This document shows, one piece after another, positions 34,506 to 43,886 of a stretch of 64,000 bases of DNA (the stretch's first letter is position 1; each line of letters opens with the position of its first letter). The stretch lies in the NCBI GenBank assembly GCA_040396955.1, contig JBBAWX010000007.1:62001-126000 (forward strand), read 5' to 3'. The translations under genes and the position numbers were made by a program. The notes below the pieces were generated by a model, which saw only the letters and a list, made by a program, of their open reading frames with translations, was not told the origin of the DNA and ran no database searches. The stretch is from UBA965 sp040396955 (GTDB lineage Bacteria > Chloroflexota > Chloroflexia > Chloroflexales > Roseiflexaceae).

Positions 34506-37337
34506 TCACATCTCGTGCAAATCGTCCCAGTGGGTGCCAACTTCGACTTCCACTTTGAGCGGGACAGCCAGATTGGCGTAGGCGTGTTGCATTTCGTGGC
34601 GAATAATCGTCATGACCGCCAGTTGCTCGCTAGCGGGCGCTTCGACGATAAGCTCGTCGTGGACTTGGAGCAACAGGCGCACCTGCGGGCCGTAGGCACG
34701 GAGAGCGGCATCGACGCGGAGCATGGCCATTTTCATGATGTCGGCGGCAGTGGCCTGAATCGGGTGATTGATGGCTTCGCGCTCGGCGGCCTGCTGGCGC
34801 GGTCCCTTGATGTTGATTTCAGGCACAGGGCGCCGCCGACCAAACAACGATTCCACGTAGCCGAGTTGTTTGCCCTGTGCAATGGTGCGCTCGATATAGT
34901 GGCGCACTTCGGGGAACTGCGCAAAAAAATCATCGATGAGTTTTTGGGCTTCACTACGACTGAGTTCGGTGCGCTGGGCAAGACCGAATGCGCTGATGCC
35001 GTAGATAACACCAAAGACCGTGGTCTTGGCGATGCGGCGTTGTTCTTTGGTGACTGCTTCGGGTGTCACTTGAAAGAGCCGTGCGGCGGTGGCTGCGTGG
35101 ATGTCTTGGTCGTCGTGGAACGCTCTGACGAGCGCTGGGTCGTTGGTCATGTGGGCGAGCACGCGGAGCTCAATCTGCGAATAATCGGCGGCGATGAGCA
35201 CATGCTCGGCATCGGCGACGAATGCGCGGCGCACCGCCCGCCCTTCGGCGGTGCGGGTGGGAATGTTTTGTAGGTTGGGATCGACCGAGCTGAGCCGTCC
35301 GGTGGCCGCTCCGAGCTGATTGTACGAGGTGTGAATCCGCCCAGTACGCGGGTTGATCATCTGCGGGAGGGCGTCGATGTAGGTCGATTGGAGCTTGCTG
35401 AGTTGCCGGTGTTGCAAAATGCGCTCAACGATGAGCGTGCTGTCGCTGGGACGGAGCCGCTCAAGAACGTCTGCGGTGAGCGACCAGCGCCCGGTTTTTG
35501 TTTTTTCGAGCCCCTGTGTCGGCAGTTGCAAGGTGCCAAAGAGTACGTCGCTGAGTTGATCGCCTGAGGCAATGTTGAAGCGTGTACCCGCAATCGCAAA
35601 AATTTCGCCCTCGAGTTGCTGGATTTGTCCGGATACACGTTGCGACAATGACGCGAGGTATTCACGGTCGACACGAATTCCGGCCTGTTCCATGCGTGCG
35701 AGCACGGCAATGAGCGGCATTTCGAGCTCATATAGGAGTTGGGCGGTATGCGGTTGTTCGGCGATGGCTGGCATCAGTTTGCTGGCGATTTGCCACGTGT
35801 AGTCGGCATCGCTGGCCGCGTAGTTGGTCACAGCAGTGATATCGGCGTGATCAATGCTGATTTGTTGCTTGCCCTTCCCAATCAGAGTCTCAATGCTCGG
35901 TGGTGGTTCGGGAAGCATCAGCTCATAAAACGCCAATTCTTTGAGACTCCGCCGTTTGTCGAGCAGACTCGCCGCCAACATGGTGTCAAAGTGCAACGGG
36001 GTCACGGCAATACCGAGTTGGAGTAACACTTCAACGTCGAATTTTGCATTGTGTGCATACTTGGCGATGGCCTGGTCACCAAATATGTCGCTTAGCACTG
36101 CGAGGATCTCGGTGCGGGGCAGTGTCTCGACCCCATGGTGGCGTAGCGGTATGTACCAGGCTTCGTGTGGGGCACAGGCAAGTGATACGCCCACACATTC
36201 GTCTTGGAAGACGGCGGTACCGGTTGTCTCAGTGTCGAAGGCCACGGCTCCGGTTGTTTTGATGCGCTCGTGGAGCAGCCGGAGTTGGTCGTGGGTGGTG
36301 ACGGTGACATAGCCCTGCCGTAGTGCTGGGCTTGCCTCGGCCATAGCCGCGTGATGCTCCTCACCCCCGAACATGTCGAGTTGGGCGTTGTGGGCCGTAG
36401 GTATGGCACGTGTCGCTACGATGGGGGTGTTGCTGGGCAATGACTGGACCGGATTGCGCCCGCTGGCAGGCAGACGCGCCACTAAGCTCTGACCGATTTC
36501 TAGGCTTTGGAGAAAACGAATGACCGACGACTTGTCATAATCGTTAATATCACAATTCTCCAAATTGAGTGCCACAGGTGCATCAGTCACAATGGTTGCG
36601 AGTCGTTTGCTAAACTGGGCCGCTTCATATTGATCGACGAGGACTTTTTTGTAGCGATTGGGCACTTCTTCAAAGTGTGCATAGATGCCGTCAATGGTAG
36701 TGAATTGATTGAGAAGTGCGATGGCACCCTTTTCGCCGATGCCCTTGACGCCGGGAATGTTGTCTGAGGCGTCGCCTTTCAAGCCGCGCAAATCAGCGAG
36801 CTGATTAGGGCGCAGGCCGTCGTAGCGTTCGATGACTTTCGCTTCGTCGTATTCGATCGAGGTCATGCGTTGCCCGAACGGATTGGCGAGTAAGACGTGT
36901 ACATGCTCGTCTACGAGTTGCAGGGTGTCACTATCACCGGTAAGAATGATGGTGGCGACGTTGGCAGCGGTGGCTTGGCGGGCCAATGTGCCCAGCACAT
37001 CATCGGCCTCAAAGCCGGCGGCCACATAAATCGGAATCGAGAAGGCCTGCATCAACTCTTTGATGCGTTCTAGTTGTGGATGAAACTCCACCGGGGTCTC
37101 GCTCCGGCCAGCTTTGTACTCGCTATACAGGTCATCGCGGAAAGTTCTGCCGATGTCGAACGACACCGCGATATGCGTCGGTTGGTGTTCTTTGATGGCA
37201 TTGAGCAAAATCGACGCAAAGCCGAAAATGGCATAGGTGGGCTCGCCCGTCGATGTCCGTAGCCCTTTATCGGCGAGTGCATAAAACGCCCGGAACGCCA
37301 GTGCATGACCATCAATGAGCATGATTCGCGGTGTCAT
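34506..37337 (-). CDS. polA: DNA polymerase I
   Basis: The product has 943 residues. All three domains are present: the 5' nuclease starts at LMIDGHALAFRAFY-type residues 5-18, the 3'-5' exonuclease has intact FDTETTG (D and E ligands) near 355 and AHNAKFD, and the polymerase has DYSQIELR near 700 and QVHDELIVEAP near 875. So proofreading should be active, unlike in Thermus PolA. It fills gaps in repair and removes primers. Start ATG 37337 follows GGAAGCAAT. It is preceded, on the same strand, by a small membrane protein 21 bases away. Confidence 0.95.
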   Translation of the reverse strand: MTPRIMLIDGHALAFRAFYALADKGLRTSTGEPTYAIFGFASILLNAIKEHQPTHIAVSFDIGRTFRDDLYSEYKAGRSETPVEFHPQLERIKELMQAFSIPIYVAAGFEADDVLGTLARQATAANVATIILTGDSDTLQLVDEHVHVLLANPFGQRMTSIEYDEAKVIERYDGLRPNQLADLRGLKGDASDNIPGVKGIGEKGAIALLNQFTTIDGIYAHFEEVPNRYKKVLVDQYEAAQFSKRLATIVTDAPVALNLENCDINDYDKSSVIRFLQSLEIGQSLVARLPASGRNPVQSLPSNTPIVATRAIPTAHNAQLDMFGGEEHHAAMAEASPALRQGYVTVTTHDQLRLLHERIKTTGAVAFDTETTGTAVFQDECVGVSLACAPHEAWYIPLRHHGVETLPRTEILAVLSDIFGDQAIAKYAHNAKFDVEVLLQLGIAVTPLHFDTMLAASLLDKRRSLKELAFYELMLPEPPPSIETLIGKGKQQISIDHADITAVTNYAASDADYTWQIASKLMPAIAEQPHTAQLLYELEMPLIAVLARMEQAGIRVDREYLASLSQRVSGQIQQLEGEIFAIAGTRFNIASGDQLSDVLFGTLQLPTQGLEKTKTGRWSLTADVLERLRPSDSTLIVERILQHRQLSKLQSTYIDALPQMINPRTGRIHTSYNQLGAATGRLSSVDPNLQNIPTRTAEGRAVRRAFVADAEHVLIAADYSQIELRVLAHMTNDPALVRAFHDDQDIHAATAARLFQVTPEAVTKEQRRIAKTTVFGVIYGISAFGLAQRTELSRSEAQKLIDDFFAQFPEVRHYIERTIAQGKQLGYVESLFGRRRPVPEINIKGPRQQAAEREAINHPIQATAADIMKMAMLRVDAALRAYGPQVRLLLQVHDELIVEAPASEQLAVMTIIRHEMQHAYANLAVPLKVEVEVGTHWDDLHEM

Positions 37338-37358
37338 ATTGCTTCCTTTCTGGGCGAT

Positions 37359-37733
37359 CTAGAAGCCGTCAAGGCTGAACTCTGGCAATATGCTGAGCGT
37401 GCCATCGTTGATAAACACAATGATGTATCCCACCAAAAACGCCACTGCAATCCAGCCGACGCCGATTAACCAGCGCCGCATCAACGCTTGCCCACGTGGG
37501 CGCCGATTGAGCCAGTAGCCACTGAGTGCAACCGCTCCCACACATCCGATGCTGAGTACCAACATGCTGAGTACGTAGACGGCGCGTGCAGCTCGCCCGA
37601 GTGTGAATTGTACGTAATACACATAAAAGAGCGCTTCGCGCCACACGATCAAAAGTACGATGAGCCAACCAATAATCAACGTCCACTCAAGGGCCATGAA
37701 CCATAACCGTTGAGGGACTGTTTCCTTTTGCAT
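37359..37733 (-). CDS. Small membrane protein of unknown function
   Basis: The product has 124 residues. Start ATG 37733 is 9 bases after AAGGA; the in-frame ATG at 37742 touches that site. Three membrane segments lie near 13-32, 50-72 and 85-108, with a positively charged loop (NRRPRGQALMRRW) between the second and third, which predicts its cytoplasmic side. The sequence resembles no family I know. It sits 21 bases upstream of polA on the same strand. Confidence 0.65.
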   Translation of the reverse strand: MQKETVPQRLWFMALEWTLIIGWLIVLLIVWREALFYVYYVQFTLGRAARAVYVLSMLVLSIGCVGAVALSGYWLNRRPRGQALMRRWLIGVGWIAVAFLVGYIIVFINDGTLSILPEFSLDGF

Positions 37734-37834
37734 GATGCACATTCCTTGTTGGGGCGCCGGTACCCTGCTTATTATACACCGGAGAGAGTGTGTTTGATTG
37801 ACATAAAATAATATCTATTCCAATACCGGGCATA

Positions 37835-38914
37835 TCAGCCATGGGTGCGTTGGAACTCACGCATCATATCGGCGAGTGCCTGAGCGGAAGTGAGTGGCAG
37901 TGCGTTGTAGAGCGAGGCACGTAGCCCGCCGACACTGCGGTGGCCTGCCAATCCGACCATGCCGGCAGCTTCGGCAAGGCTGAGGAAGGATTTTTCGAGG
38001 GTTGCATCGGCCAGTGTGAAGGTGATATTCATCTGTGAGCGATGGTCGGGGTGGCTATGACCACGATAAAACCCTCCCGATTGATCGATGACTTGGTAAA
38101 TAAGTTGTGCTTTCTGCGTATTACGCTGTGCCAACGTGGCCATGCCCTGTTGTTCGATCCAAGCGAGCACCAAATCGAGTACGTAAATGGCAAACGTCGG
38201 CGGGGTATTGTAGAGCGATTTGTTGTTGAGGTGGGTCTGGTAGCGTAAGATAGTGGGGAGGTGAGCGGGCGGGGGTTGGGATGCCAAATCTTCGCGGATG
38301 ATGACCACGGTAACCCCTGCCGGGCCGAGATTTTTTTGTGCGCCTGCATAAATCATCGCCACGTTGGTCAGGTCAATGGGGCGTGAGGCAATGTCACTAC
38401 TCATGTCGATGATGGTTCGTGGGTGCTGACAGGGCACATTCGGCCACTGCGTGCCGTAAATGGTGTTGTTGGATGTGAGGTGGAGATAGGCGCTTGCGGC
38501 ATCAATGTGCCACGCCTGCGTGTCTGGGAGCACCGCATAATTGCTGTCCTTGCCGCTTGCCACGACACGGGTGTTGCCAATGAGTTCAGCTTCTGCTAGG
38601 GCTTTTTCGGCCCAGACGCCCGTCAGCACATAGTTGGCGACCTGATGAGGTAGCAAATAATTCAGCGGTATCATGGCAAATTGGTGACTCGCGCCGCCCT
38701 GCAAAAAACCAACGAGATAGTTGTCGGGGAGGCCTAAGATCCGCCGTAAGCGTGCAACTGCTCGATCGTTGATGGCTTCAAAGGCTTTGGAGCGATGGCT
38801 CGACTCGAGAATTGACATACCCGTCCCAGCGAAATCGGGGAGTTCGGCCTGAATCTGGGCAATGACTTCAGCGGGTAGTACTGCCGGACCAGCATTGAAG
38901 TTGTGAACGGTCAT
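37835..38914 (-). CDS. serC: Phosphoserine aminotransferase
   Basis: The product has 359 residues. It converts 3-phosphohydroxypyruvate to phosphoserine for serine (and phosphohydroxythreonine for pyridoxine) synthesis. FNAGPAVLP at 6-14, LFLQGGAS-type VGFLQGGAS near 68-76, and the PLP lysine K194 in GAQKNLGPAG are SerC signatures; RPIDL and the C-terminal GGLRASLYNA segment bind substrate phosphate and carboxylate. Start ATG 38914 follows AGGAGC; the frame extends to 39046 but has no site there. It is divergent from the DinB-like gene. Confidence 0.95.
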   Translation of the reverse strand: MTVHNFNAGPAVLPAEVIAQIQAELPDFAGTGMSILESSHRSKAFEAINDRAVARLRRILGLPDNYLVGFLQGGASHQFAMIPLNYLLPHQVANYVLTGVWAEKALAEAELIGNTRVVASGKDSNYAVLPDTQAWHIDAASAYLHLTSNNTIYGTQWPNVPCQHPRTIIDMSSDIASRPIDLTNVAMIYAGAQKNLGPAGVTVVIIREDLASQPPPAHLPTILRYQTHLNNKSLYNTPPTFAIYVLDLVLAWIEQQGMATLAQRNTQKAQLIYQVIDQSGGFYRGHSHPDHRSQMNITFTLADATLEKSFLSLAEAAGMVGLAGHRSVGGLRASLYNALPLTSAQALADMMREFQRTHG

Positions 38915-39034
38915 GATGGCGCTCCTGTGCGTAGTATCATTGCTAATCATACTATGGATGTGCGCCGGGCGTCCAAACAAAGTTTCTGTATAATGGTGAA
39001 GTATGTCATTCCTGTACGAAAACGAGGAGCAACC

Positions 39035-39511
39035 GTGCTTACCCATGCCGAACGTGCTGAAGCCATCGCGTTGATTCGTGATGCAGTTACCGAGTTGTCA
39101 CCCCTGGTGGTGGCACTTTCGCCCGAGCAATTGACAACCGTCTTCATCCCCAATGAGTGGAATGTAGCACAAAACGTCCATCATTTACCGGATGCTCACA
39201 GCTACGCCATCAACAACATGCGGCTGGTGCTCACCGAAGACAAACCGACCTGGAAGCCATACAATCCAGATGCATTTGCCACCATCGCCGACGCCAAAGA
39301 TGCGCACATCAGTGATTCACTCGAGCTCATGCGCGCCATGCACATCCGTTGGGTGCGCATGCTTGAATCATTGTCGGATGCCGAATATGCGCGTACTGGT
39401 ATCAGTGTGGCCTACGGTGAACGCACCCTCGATGATTTGTTGCGTATCTACTCACGCCACACCCGCTCACACATTGAACAAATCACACAGACCTTGGCTG
39501 CCCAACGCTAA
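39035..39511 (+). CDS. DinB-like protein (YfiT/DinB fold)
   Basis: The product has 158 residues with GTG start 39035, placed by GAGGAG 4 bases upstream. Four amphipathic helices with the metal-site histidines of the DinB superfamily: NVAQNVHHLPDAH near 44-56 and SRHTRSHIEQI near the C-terminus. Many bacterial DinB proteins are putative metal-dependent hydrolases or thiol transferases of unknown substrate. A TATAAT at 38989-38994 is a likely -10. It ends just before a strong terminator. Confidence 0.8.
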   Translation: MLTHAERAEAIALIRDAVTELSPLVVALSPEQLTTVFIPNEWNVAQNVHHLPDAHSYAINNMRLVLTEDKPTWKPYNPDAFATIADAKDAHISDSLELMRAMHIRWVRMLESLSDAEYARTGISVAYGERTLDDLLRIYSRHTRSHIEQITQTLAAQR

Positions 39512-39523
39512 TCATGGCGATGT

Positions 39524-39568
39524 GCATGCTCCCAGCAACAATGCTTGTTGCTGGGAGCATGCTTGTTT
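39524..39568 (+). terminator. Terminator after the DinB-like gene
   Basis: A perfect 18-bp stem (39524-39541 with 39545-39562), 3-base loop, followed by TTGTTT. Confidence 0.85.
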
Positions 39569-39648
39569 GGTGGGCGGGCGTGCTCACCCTGGTGGAGCGC
39601 TGTGCGCCCGCGGTCGCCCAGTGGATGCCGTACTGCGCGCTGATTGAG

Positions 39649-40407
39649 CTACAAGACGCGTGCCATGATGGCGTGGAGTTGTGCGGGGGCTTCGAATTGG
39701 ACATCGTGACCAACGTCCTCAAGGAGATGAAACTCGCAGTTGCGAATCGTCTGCGCGAGTGCCGTTACTACGGGCAACGGATTGCCGTGATCGTTGCGCC
39801 CATGTACGATGATGACTGGGCACTCGATACGTGCTGACACCGCAAACAAAATATCGCCACCACGTGCCAAAATCGCATCGGCTGCCGCTACCCACCCCTC
39901 GATCATAGGGGCAAATTGTGCTTCGCCATGGAACGCGATGATTTCTGCCTTCCAAGCGGCCAGGTTGTCGCCCCATGCCGAAACGGGCAACCACGTGTGC
40001 ACACTCGTTACCATTTCTGGTGTCATCTTGCCACACACTCCCCACACCAGCGCTGATTTGACGAGCTCGGGGGCCAAGGCGGCAATCATCAAGGCGATTT
40101 CGGCGCCATCGCTGAAACCTACGAGATGGACGGGGCCAACGTTGAGGGCGCGGATGAAGGCAATCATGTGCTGCGTATCACGCTGGTAGAAATCCACGCC
40201 GAAGACGCGGTTGGGTGGTGCACTTTGGCCATACCCGGGGAGGTCGGGTGCGTAGACGACATGGTTTTGTGCCAATACGGGGATTTCGTTGGGGAAATGA
40301 CCGACCCCGGTGCCGGTGAATCCATGGAGCAAGACGACCGGTTCGCCTGTGTTTCCAAATGTGGCGTATGCGATACGGACGCCATCTTGTACTACAATTG
40401 ATTGCAT
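39649..40407 (-). CDS. Alpha/beta hydrolase
   Basis: The product has 252 residues. The oxyanion region LLHGFTG is at 26-32, the nucleophile is S99 in GFSDGAE, an acid residue follows in VHGRNDHGNPL, and the catalytic histidine is in EDVGHDVQFEAP. The cap domain (about 125-190) is aromatic-rich. Substrate unknown; esterase, lactonase or epoxide hydrolase-like roles are possible. Start ATG 40407 follows AAGGAG. It is divergent from the MBL gene with 26 bases between starts, suggesting joint control. Confidence 0.88.
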   Translation of the reverse strand: MQSIVVQDGVRIAYATFGNTGEPVVLLHGFTGTGVGHFPNEIPVLAQNHVVYAPDLPGYGQSAPPNRVFGVDFYQRDTQHMIAFIRALNVGPVHLVGFSDGAEIALMIAALAPELVKSALVWGVCGKMTPEMVTSVHTWLPVSAWGDNLAAWKAEIIAFHGEAQFAPMIEGWVAAADAILARGGDILFAVSARIECPVIIVHGRNDHGNPLPVVTALAQTIRNCEFHLLEDVGHDVQFEAPAQLHAIMARVL

Positions 40408-40433
40408 ACCAGCTCCTTGTAAAGGTAATAGAG

Positions 40434-41159
40434 ATGCGACTAGCGATTCTCGACTATGGCTTGTTTGAAGTCTATCAGAATGGGCGGATGATTGGTATCC
40501 CAGGCTATCTCATCGATACCGGGGAGCGTCGTATCCTTGTTGATACTGGATTTCATCATGATTATATCGCAGAGCCGTTGCGGATGTGCGAAGCCGATGG
40601 TCTCGGCGTCTTTGGGCGTTTACACGGGTACACGGCGCAACACAACCCACATGCACAACTGGCGTTGTTGGGGCTGTCGCAACACGACATCACCGATGTG
40701 GTGATTACTCACGGCCACATCGATCACGTGGGTCGCATCGAAGAGTTCCCACAGGCCACCCTGTGGGTCTCCGCAGAAGAGCGCAGCCAGGCAACGCCAT
40801 GCTACTGGGATGGGCGGTCGCGCGTCAAGTGGCCCGATACACCGACCAATGCGGTCACACACGCATGCGACATCACCGCCGGAGTGCACTTTTTTCCTAC
40901 GCCAGGTCACACATTGGGGCATTATTCGTTGCGCATCACGTTGCCCCACATCGGGCAGGTCATCTTGGCGGCAGATGCGATTTCGCGCCCCGATGAACTT
41001 GCCGACGACACGTGGGGGGACGCCGAAGACGCCGCACAAGCGCGCCAATCGGCACAGGCCATACGCCAGCTAGCTACACAGCAGCAGGCATGGCTCATCT
41101 ACGGGCATTGCCCGCAACAATGGCAGGTGTTGCGCAAAGCGCCGCACTGGTATACCTAG
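40434..41159 (+). CDS. Metallo-beta-lactamase fold hydrolase, N-acyl-homoserine-lactonase-like
   Basis: The product has 241 residues. The metal motif is HGHIDH at 93-98, a further His follows in the GHTLGHYS region and an Asp in ILAADAIS. The opening LDYGLFEVY and GYLIDTGERRILVDTGFH are typical of the AiiA/AttM lactonase group of the MBL superfamily. It could open homoserine-lactone or related lactone rings, but the precise substrate is not established by sequence. Start ATG 40434 is placed after AAAGG. It overlaps the 3' end of the convergent SDR gene by 4 bases. Confidence 0.75.
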   Translation: MRLAILDYGLFEVYQNGRMIGIPGYLIDTGERRILVDTGFHHDYIAEPLRMCEADGLGVFGRLHGYTAQHNPHAQLALLGLSQHDITDVVITHGHIDHVGRIEEFPQATLWVSAEERSQATPCYWDGRSRVKWPDTPTNAVTHACDITAGVHFFPTPGHTLGHYSLRITLPHIGQVILAADAISRPDELADDTWGDAEDAAQARQSAQAIRQLATQQQAWLIYGHCPQQWQVLRKAPHWYT

Positions 41160-41869
41160 CGTACGTCGCGGCCCTGGTTGAGGATAATCACGTTGCCACT
41201 ACAGCAATTTCCCGCTTCTGATGCCAAAAACGCGACCCACGCCGCAATTTGCTCGGGCTGCATGGGTTCACCATGCGGCATGCCGGCGATGGCCTGCGCG
41301 AGGACATCCGGGGCCACCACATCAAACAAATCGGTCTTAGTCATGGCTGGTGCAATCGAGTTGACGCAGATGCGTTCGTGTGCATGGCGGCGTGCCAAAT
41401 GTTTGGTGAGTGCGTCAAGGGCGGCTTTGCTCGCCCGGTATGGCGCCGGATCAAAGACGTCAAAGTTGTAGGCCCCGTTCGATGAAATGTTGATGATTTT
41501 TTTGGTGCCGGGGCGTTGTTGCATCAGTGGAATGGCGGCCTGGCAACAATAAAACGCACTGTCGAAATTGACGGCCATCTGGCGGTGGAGTGATTCCGGA
41601 GTGGTCTCTGCGAATGCCTCCATGACACAGGTGCCTGCATTATTGACAAGCACGTCGACTCCGCCATAGAGTGCTTGGATTTGCGTGAACAGTTCCCGGA
41701 CGGCGGCCTGGTCGGTCAAGTCACACTGGTGAGCAAAAAAACTTGGTGGATCGCTCTGCATGGGCAAAATATCCACACCAATGACCACAAACCCCTGGGC
41801 TTGGAGTGTGGTGCGAATGGCGTTGCCCATGCCGCGGGCTGCTCCGGTTACGACGGCGATTGCTGACAT
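41156..41869 (-). CDS. Short-chain dehydrogenase/reductase (FabG-like)
   Basis: The product has 237 residues. TGAARGMG is at 8-15, LVNNAG near 81-86, ISSNGAY near 137 with the serine, and YRASK near 150. The C-terminus (GNVIILNQGRDVR) binds as in FabG-like oxidoreductases. Start ATG 41869 follows AAGGAGA and overlaps the ada gene by 22 bases, so the two are coupled. Substrate unknown. Confidence 0.88.
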   Translation of the reverse strand: MSAIAVVTGAARGMGNAIRTTLQAQGFVVIGVDILPMQSDPPSFFAHQCDLTDQAAVRELFTQIQALYGGVDVLVNNAGTCVMEAFAETTPESLHRQMAVNFDSAFYCCQAAIPLMQQRPGTKKIINISSNGAYNFDVFDPAPYRASKAALDALTKHLARRHAHERICVNSIAPAMTKTDLFDVVAPDVLAQAIAGMPHGEPMQPEQIAAWVAFLASEAGNCCSGNVIILNQGRDVR

Positions 41870-42903
41870 TGAGCTTCTCCTTCATGGTTGAGTGTGGGCT
41901 GATGAGTTTCTCGGGCAATAAGTTGCTGTTTGCGTTGGATGCCCCAGCGGTATCCTTGCTGGCGGTTATCGCCGTGTACGGCACGGTGACAGGGGATAAT
42001 GACAGCCACCGGGTTTTGGGCGCATGCTTGCGCCACTGCCCGAGCGGCTGTTGGTTGGCCAATGGCTACGGCAATCTCTTGATAGCGCCGGGTTGTCCCA
42101 CTCGGGATTTGCTGGAGTGCCTGCCAGACCCGTGACTGGAAGGCGGTCATGCGGATGTCGAGGGCAATCTCCGGGAAAGAGCTTTGGCTCTGCTCAATGC
42201 GTGCACAGATTTCGCTTATCTGGCGCTCAGCTCCTGCGGGAGGTGGGATGAGTTGCGCCGTGGGAAAGTAGTGCCGGCAGATGTGATCCGCTTCTGCCGC
42301 AGTATCTGCGAAACCCACAAAGCAGAGTCCTTGATCACTCAGGAGGATGACTGCCCGCCCAAGTGAGGTGGTGACATCCAATCGGTATCGAGGATGCCCG
42401 TTATCATGGTGGCGCCGTCGCGTGTAGTACATCTGACTTGTCGACGTGTAACCGGCGCGTTCACCGGCGATTGCCATTGATTGAGATTGACGTAACGTTT
42501 GAAGCAATCGTTGTTGTCGGAGTGCATTGGCGTATTGGCGCGGCGTAATACCAAGAATGCGTTTGAACTGCCGGTTCACATGAAACGGGCTATACCCAGT
42601 TGCCTGGGCGATTTGAGCCAGCTGGCAATCTGCAAGGTGACTCGCAATGTATTGACTGACGCGGTGTACAAGGAGCGCCTCACTCGACAACGTGTCTGGG
42701 TGACAACGTTTGCATGCTCGGAGCCCAGCATGTCTGGCATCGTTCACCGATGCAAAAAAGCGCACGTTTTCGCGCTTGGGTCGGGCCACACATGAGGGGC
42801 GACAGTAGATTTTGGTTGTCATAACGCCTATAAAAAACAAACCATCATAGCGCGACTGTCGCGATTGAAAGATTTCCCAGCAGAGTGTAGCATCAAGAAT
42901 CAT
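41848..42903 (-). CDS. ada: Bifunctional DNA repair regulator Ada (AraC domain plus O6-alkylguanine methyltransferase)
   Basis: The product has 351 residues. The N-terminal zinc domain has C34, C38, C64 and C67 (YCRPSC and CKRC), with C34 matching the methylphosphotriester acceptor of E. coli Ada. The AraC-type helix-turn-helix is at ~85-170. The C-terminal methyltransferase has its acceptor C305 in IPCHRAVHG. It repairs O6-methylguanine and activates repair genes. The minus-strand gene is followed by an overlapping SDR gene. It also has a tail of ~45 residues after the PCHR motif, Gln-rich and likely disordered. Confidence 0.93.
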   Translation of the reverse strand: MILDATLCWEIFQSRQSRYDGLFFIGVMTTKIYCRPSCVARPKRENVRFFASVNDARHAGLRACKRCHPDTLSSEALLVHRVSQYIASHLADCQLAQIAQATGYSPFHVNRQFKRILGITPRQYANALRQQRLLQTLRQSQSMAIAGERAGYTSTSQMYYTRRRHHDNGHPRYRLDVTTSLGRAVILLSDQGLCFVGFADTAAEADHICRHYFPTAQLIPPPAGAERQISEICARIEQSQSSFPEIALDIRMTAFQSRVWQALQQIPSGTTRRYQEIAVAIGQPTAARAVAQACAQNPVAVIIPCHRAVHGDNRQQGYRWGIQRKQQLIARETHQPTLNHEGEAQCQQSPS

Positions 42904-42997
42904 CGGAGTACTCCTTTTGCATGTATGATAATCCTACCAGAGGAACGCTCTGTCTTCTCTGGTAATTCTTGCGTTGATCGTCCAAAGGAGGAAGCAA

Positions 42998-43819
42998 ATG
43001 CCGAATAGTGTCTGTTTGAGCTTCGATTTCGATGCGATGTCGGTCTGGTTTGGGTATCAGCACACGACTCCATCGATGCTTTCACGAGGCGAATATGGGG
43101 CACGCGTGGGCGTACCTCGCATCCTCCGTTTGCTCCAAGAGTACGACATTGCGGCCACTTTTTTCATTCCAGGCCACACAGTGGAATCATTTCCGCAGGT
43201 CGTTGACACGATTTTGCAGGCTGGCCACGAAGTCGCACATCATTCGTATGCCCACACTGACCCGAGTGAGCAGACTCCCGATCAAGAGCGTGCCGACATG
43301 GAGCGTGCGTTGAATGTACTGCGGTACATCGGAGTAGAACCAGCTGGATTTCGTTCGCCCTCGGCGGATTTTTCGGCGGTCACGCTGTCATTACTTGAGG
43401 AATATGGCTTTGCGTACGACTCTAGTCTGATGGCCGATGATTTTTGTCCCTATCGTCCGCGCATCGGTGACCAGGTGAGTCGGCATACTCCGCTTGTTCC
43501 GGGGCGTGAGGCCACGTTGTGGGAAATTCCGTTTAGTTTCGAATTTGATGACTGGGTACACTTTCAGTTCAACTTCAATCCGTACCGAAACGGCACCTCG
43601 GCTCCGTCAAAGGTGTTGGAAATCTGGCAGGCCGAGTTTGATTACATGCATCGCACGATGACCGACGGCGTGTTGACGGTTGCCATGCATCCACAGGTCA
43701 TTGGGCGTGGAAGTCGCATCGACATGCTTGCGACCTTCATTGAGCATTGTCAGAGTGCGGGTGGGGTGCAATTCGAGCGCATCGGTGACGTGGTCGACCG
43801 TTTGAATGGGTTTGCCTAG
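42998..43819 (+). CDS. Polysaccharide deacetylase (NodB homology)
   Basis: The product has 273 residues. The NodB domain opens with SFDFDA (D10, D12) and has the metal-binding H-H-S-Y-A-H triad near 90-95, as in GlcNAc, peptidoglycan or N-acyl amide deacetylases. The catalytic base and acid motifs GFRSP and a later aromatic-rich strand follow. No signal peptide, so it acts in the cytoplasm or on a small molecule; cytosolic members include allantoinase-like (PuuE-type) enzymes. Start ATG 42998 follows AAAGGAGGA. Confidence 0.85.
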   Translation: MPNSVCLSFDFDAMSVWFGYQHTTPSMLSRGEYGARVGVPRILRLLQEYDIAATFFIPGHTVESFPQVVDTILQAGHEVAHHSYAHTDPSEQTPDQERADMERALNVLRYIGVEPAGFRSPSADFSAVTLSLLEEYGFAYDSSLMADDFCPYRPRIGDQVSRHTPLVPGREATLWEIPFSFEFDDWVHFQFNFNPYRNGTSAPSKVLEIWQAEFDYMHRTMTDGVLTVAMHPQVIGRGSRIDMLATFIEHCQSAGGVQFERIGDVVDRLNGFA

Positions 43820-43832
43820 TTGTAGTATGTGG

Positions 43833-43873
43833 AGACGCCGCGTGGGAATGCATCCCCACGCGGCGTCTGGTTT
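43833..43873. terminator. Intrinsic terminator between deacetylase and wecE-like gene
   Basis: A perfect 14-bp stem (43833-43846 with 43855-43868) has an 8-base loop and is followed by GGTTTT. Confidence 0.8.
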
Positions 43874-43886
43874 TGGGGCCAATCAA

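Noticed and set aside
39514..39837. Plus-strand 107-codon frame after the DinB-like gene
   Set aside because: It starts inside the terminator hairpin and runs antisense to the alpha/beta hydrolase.
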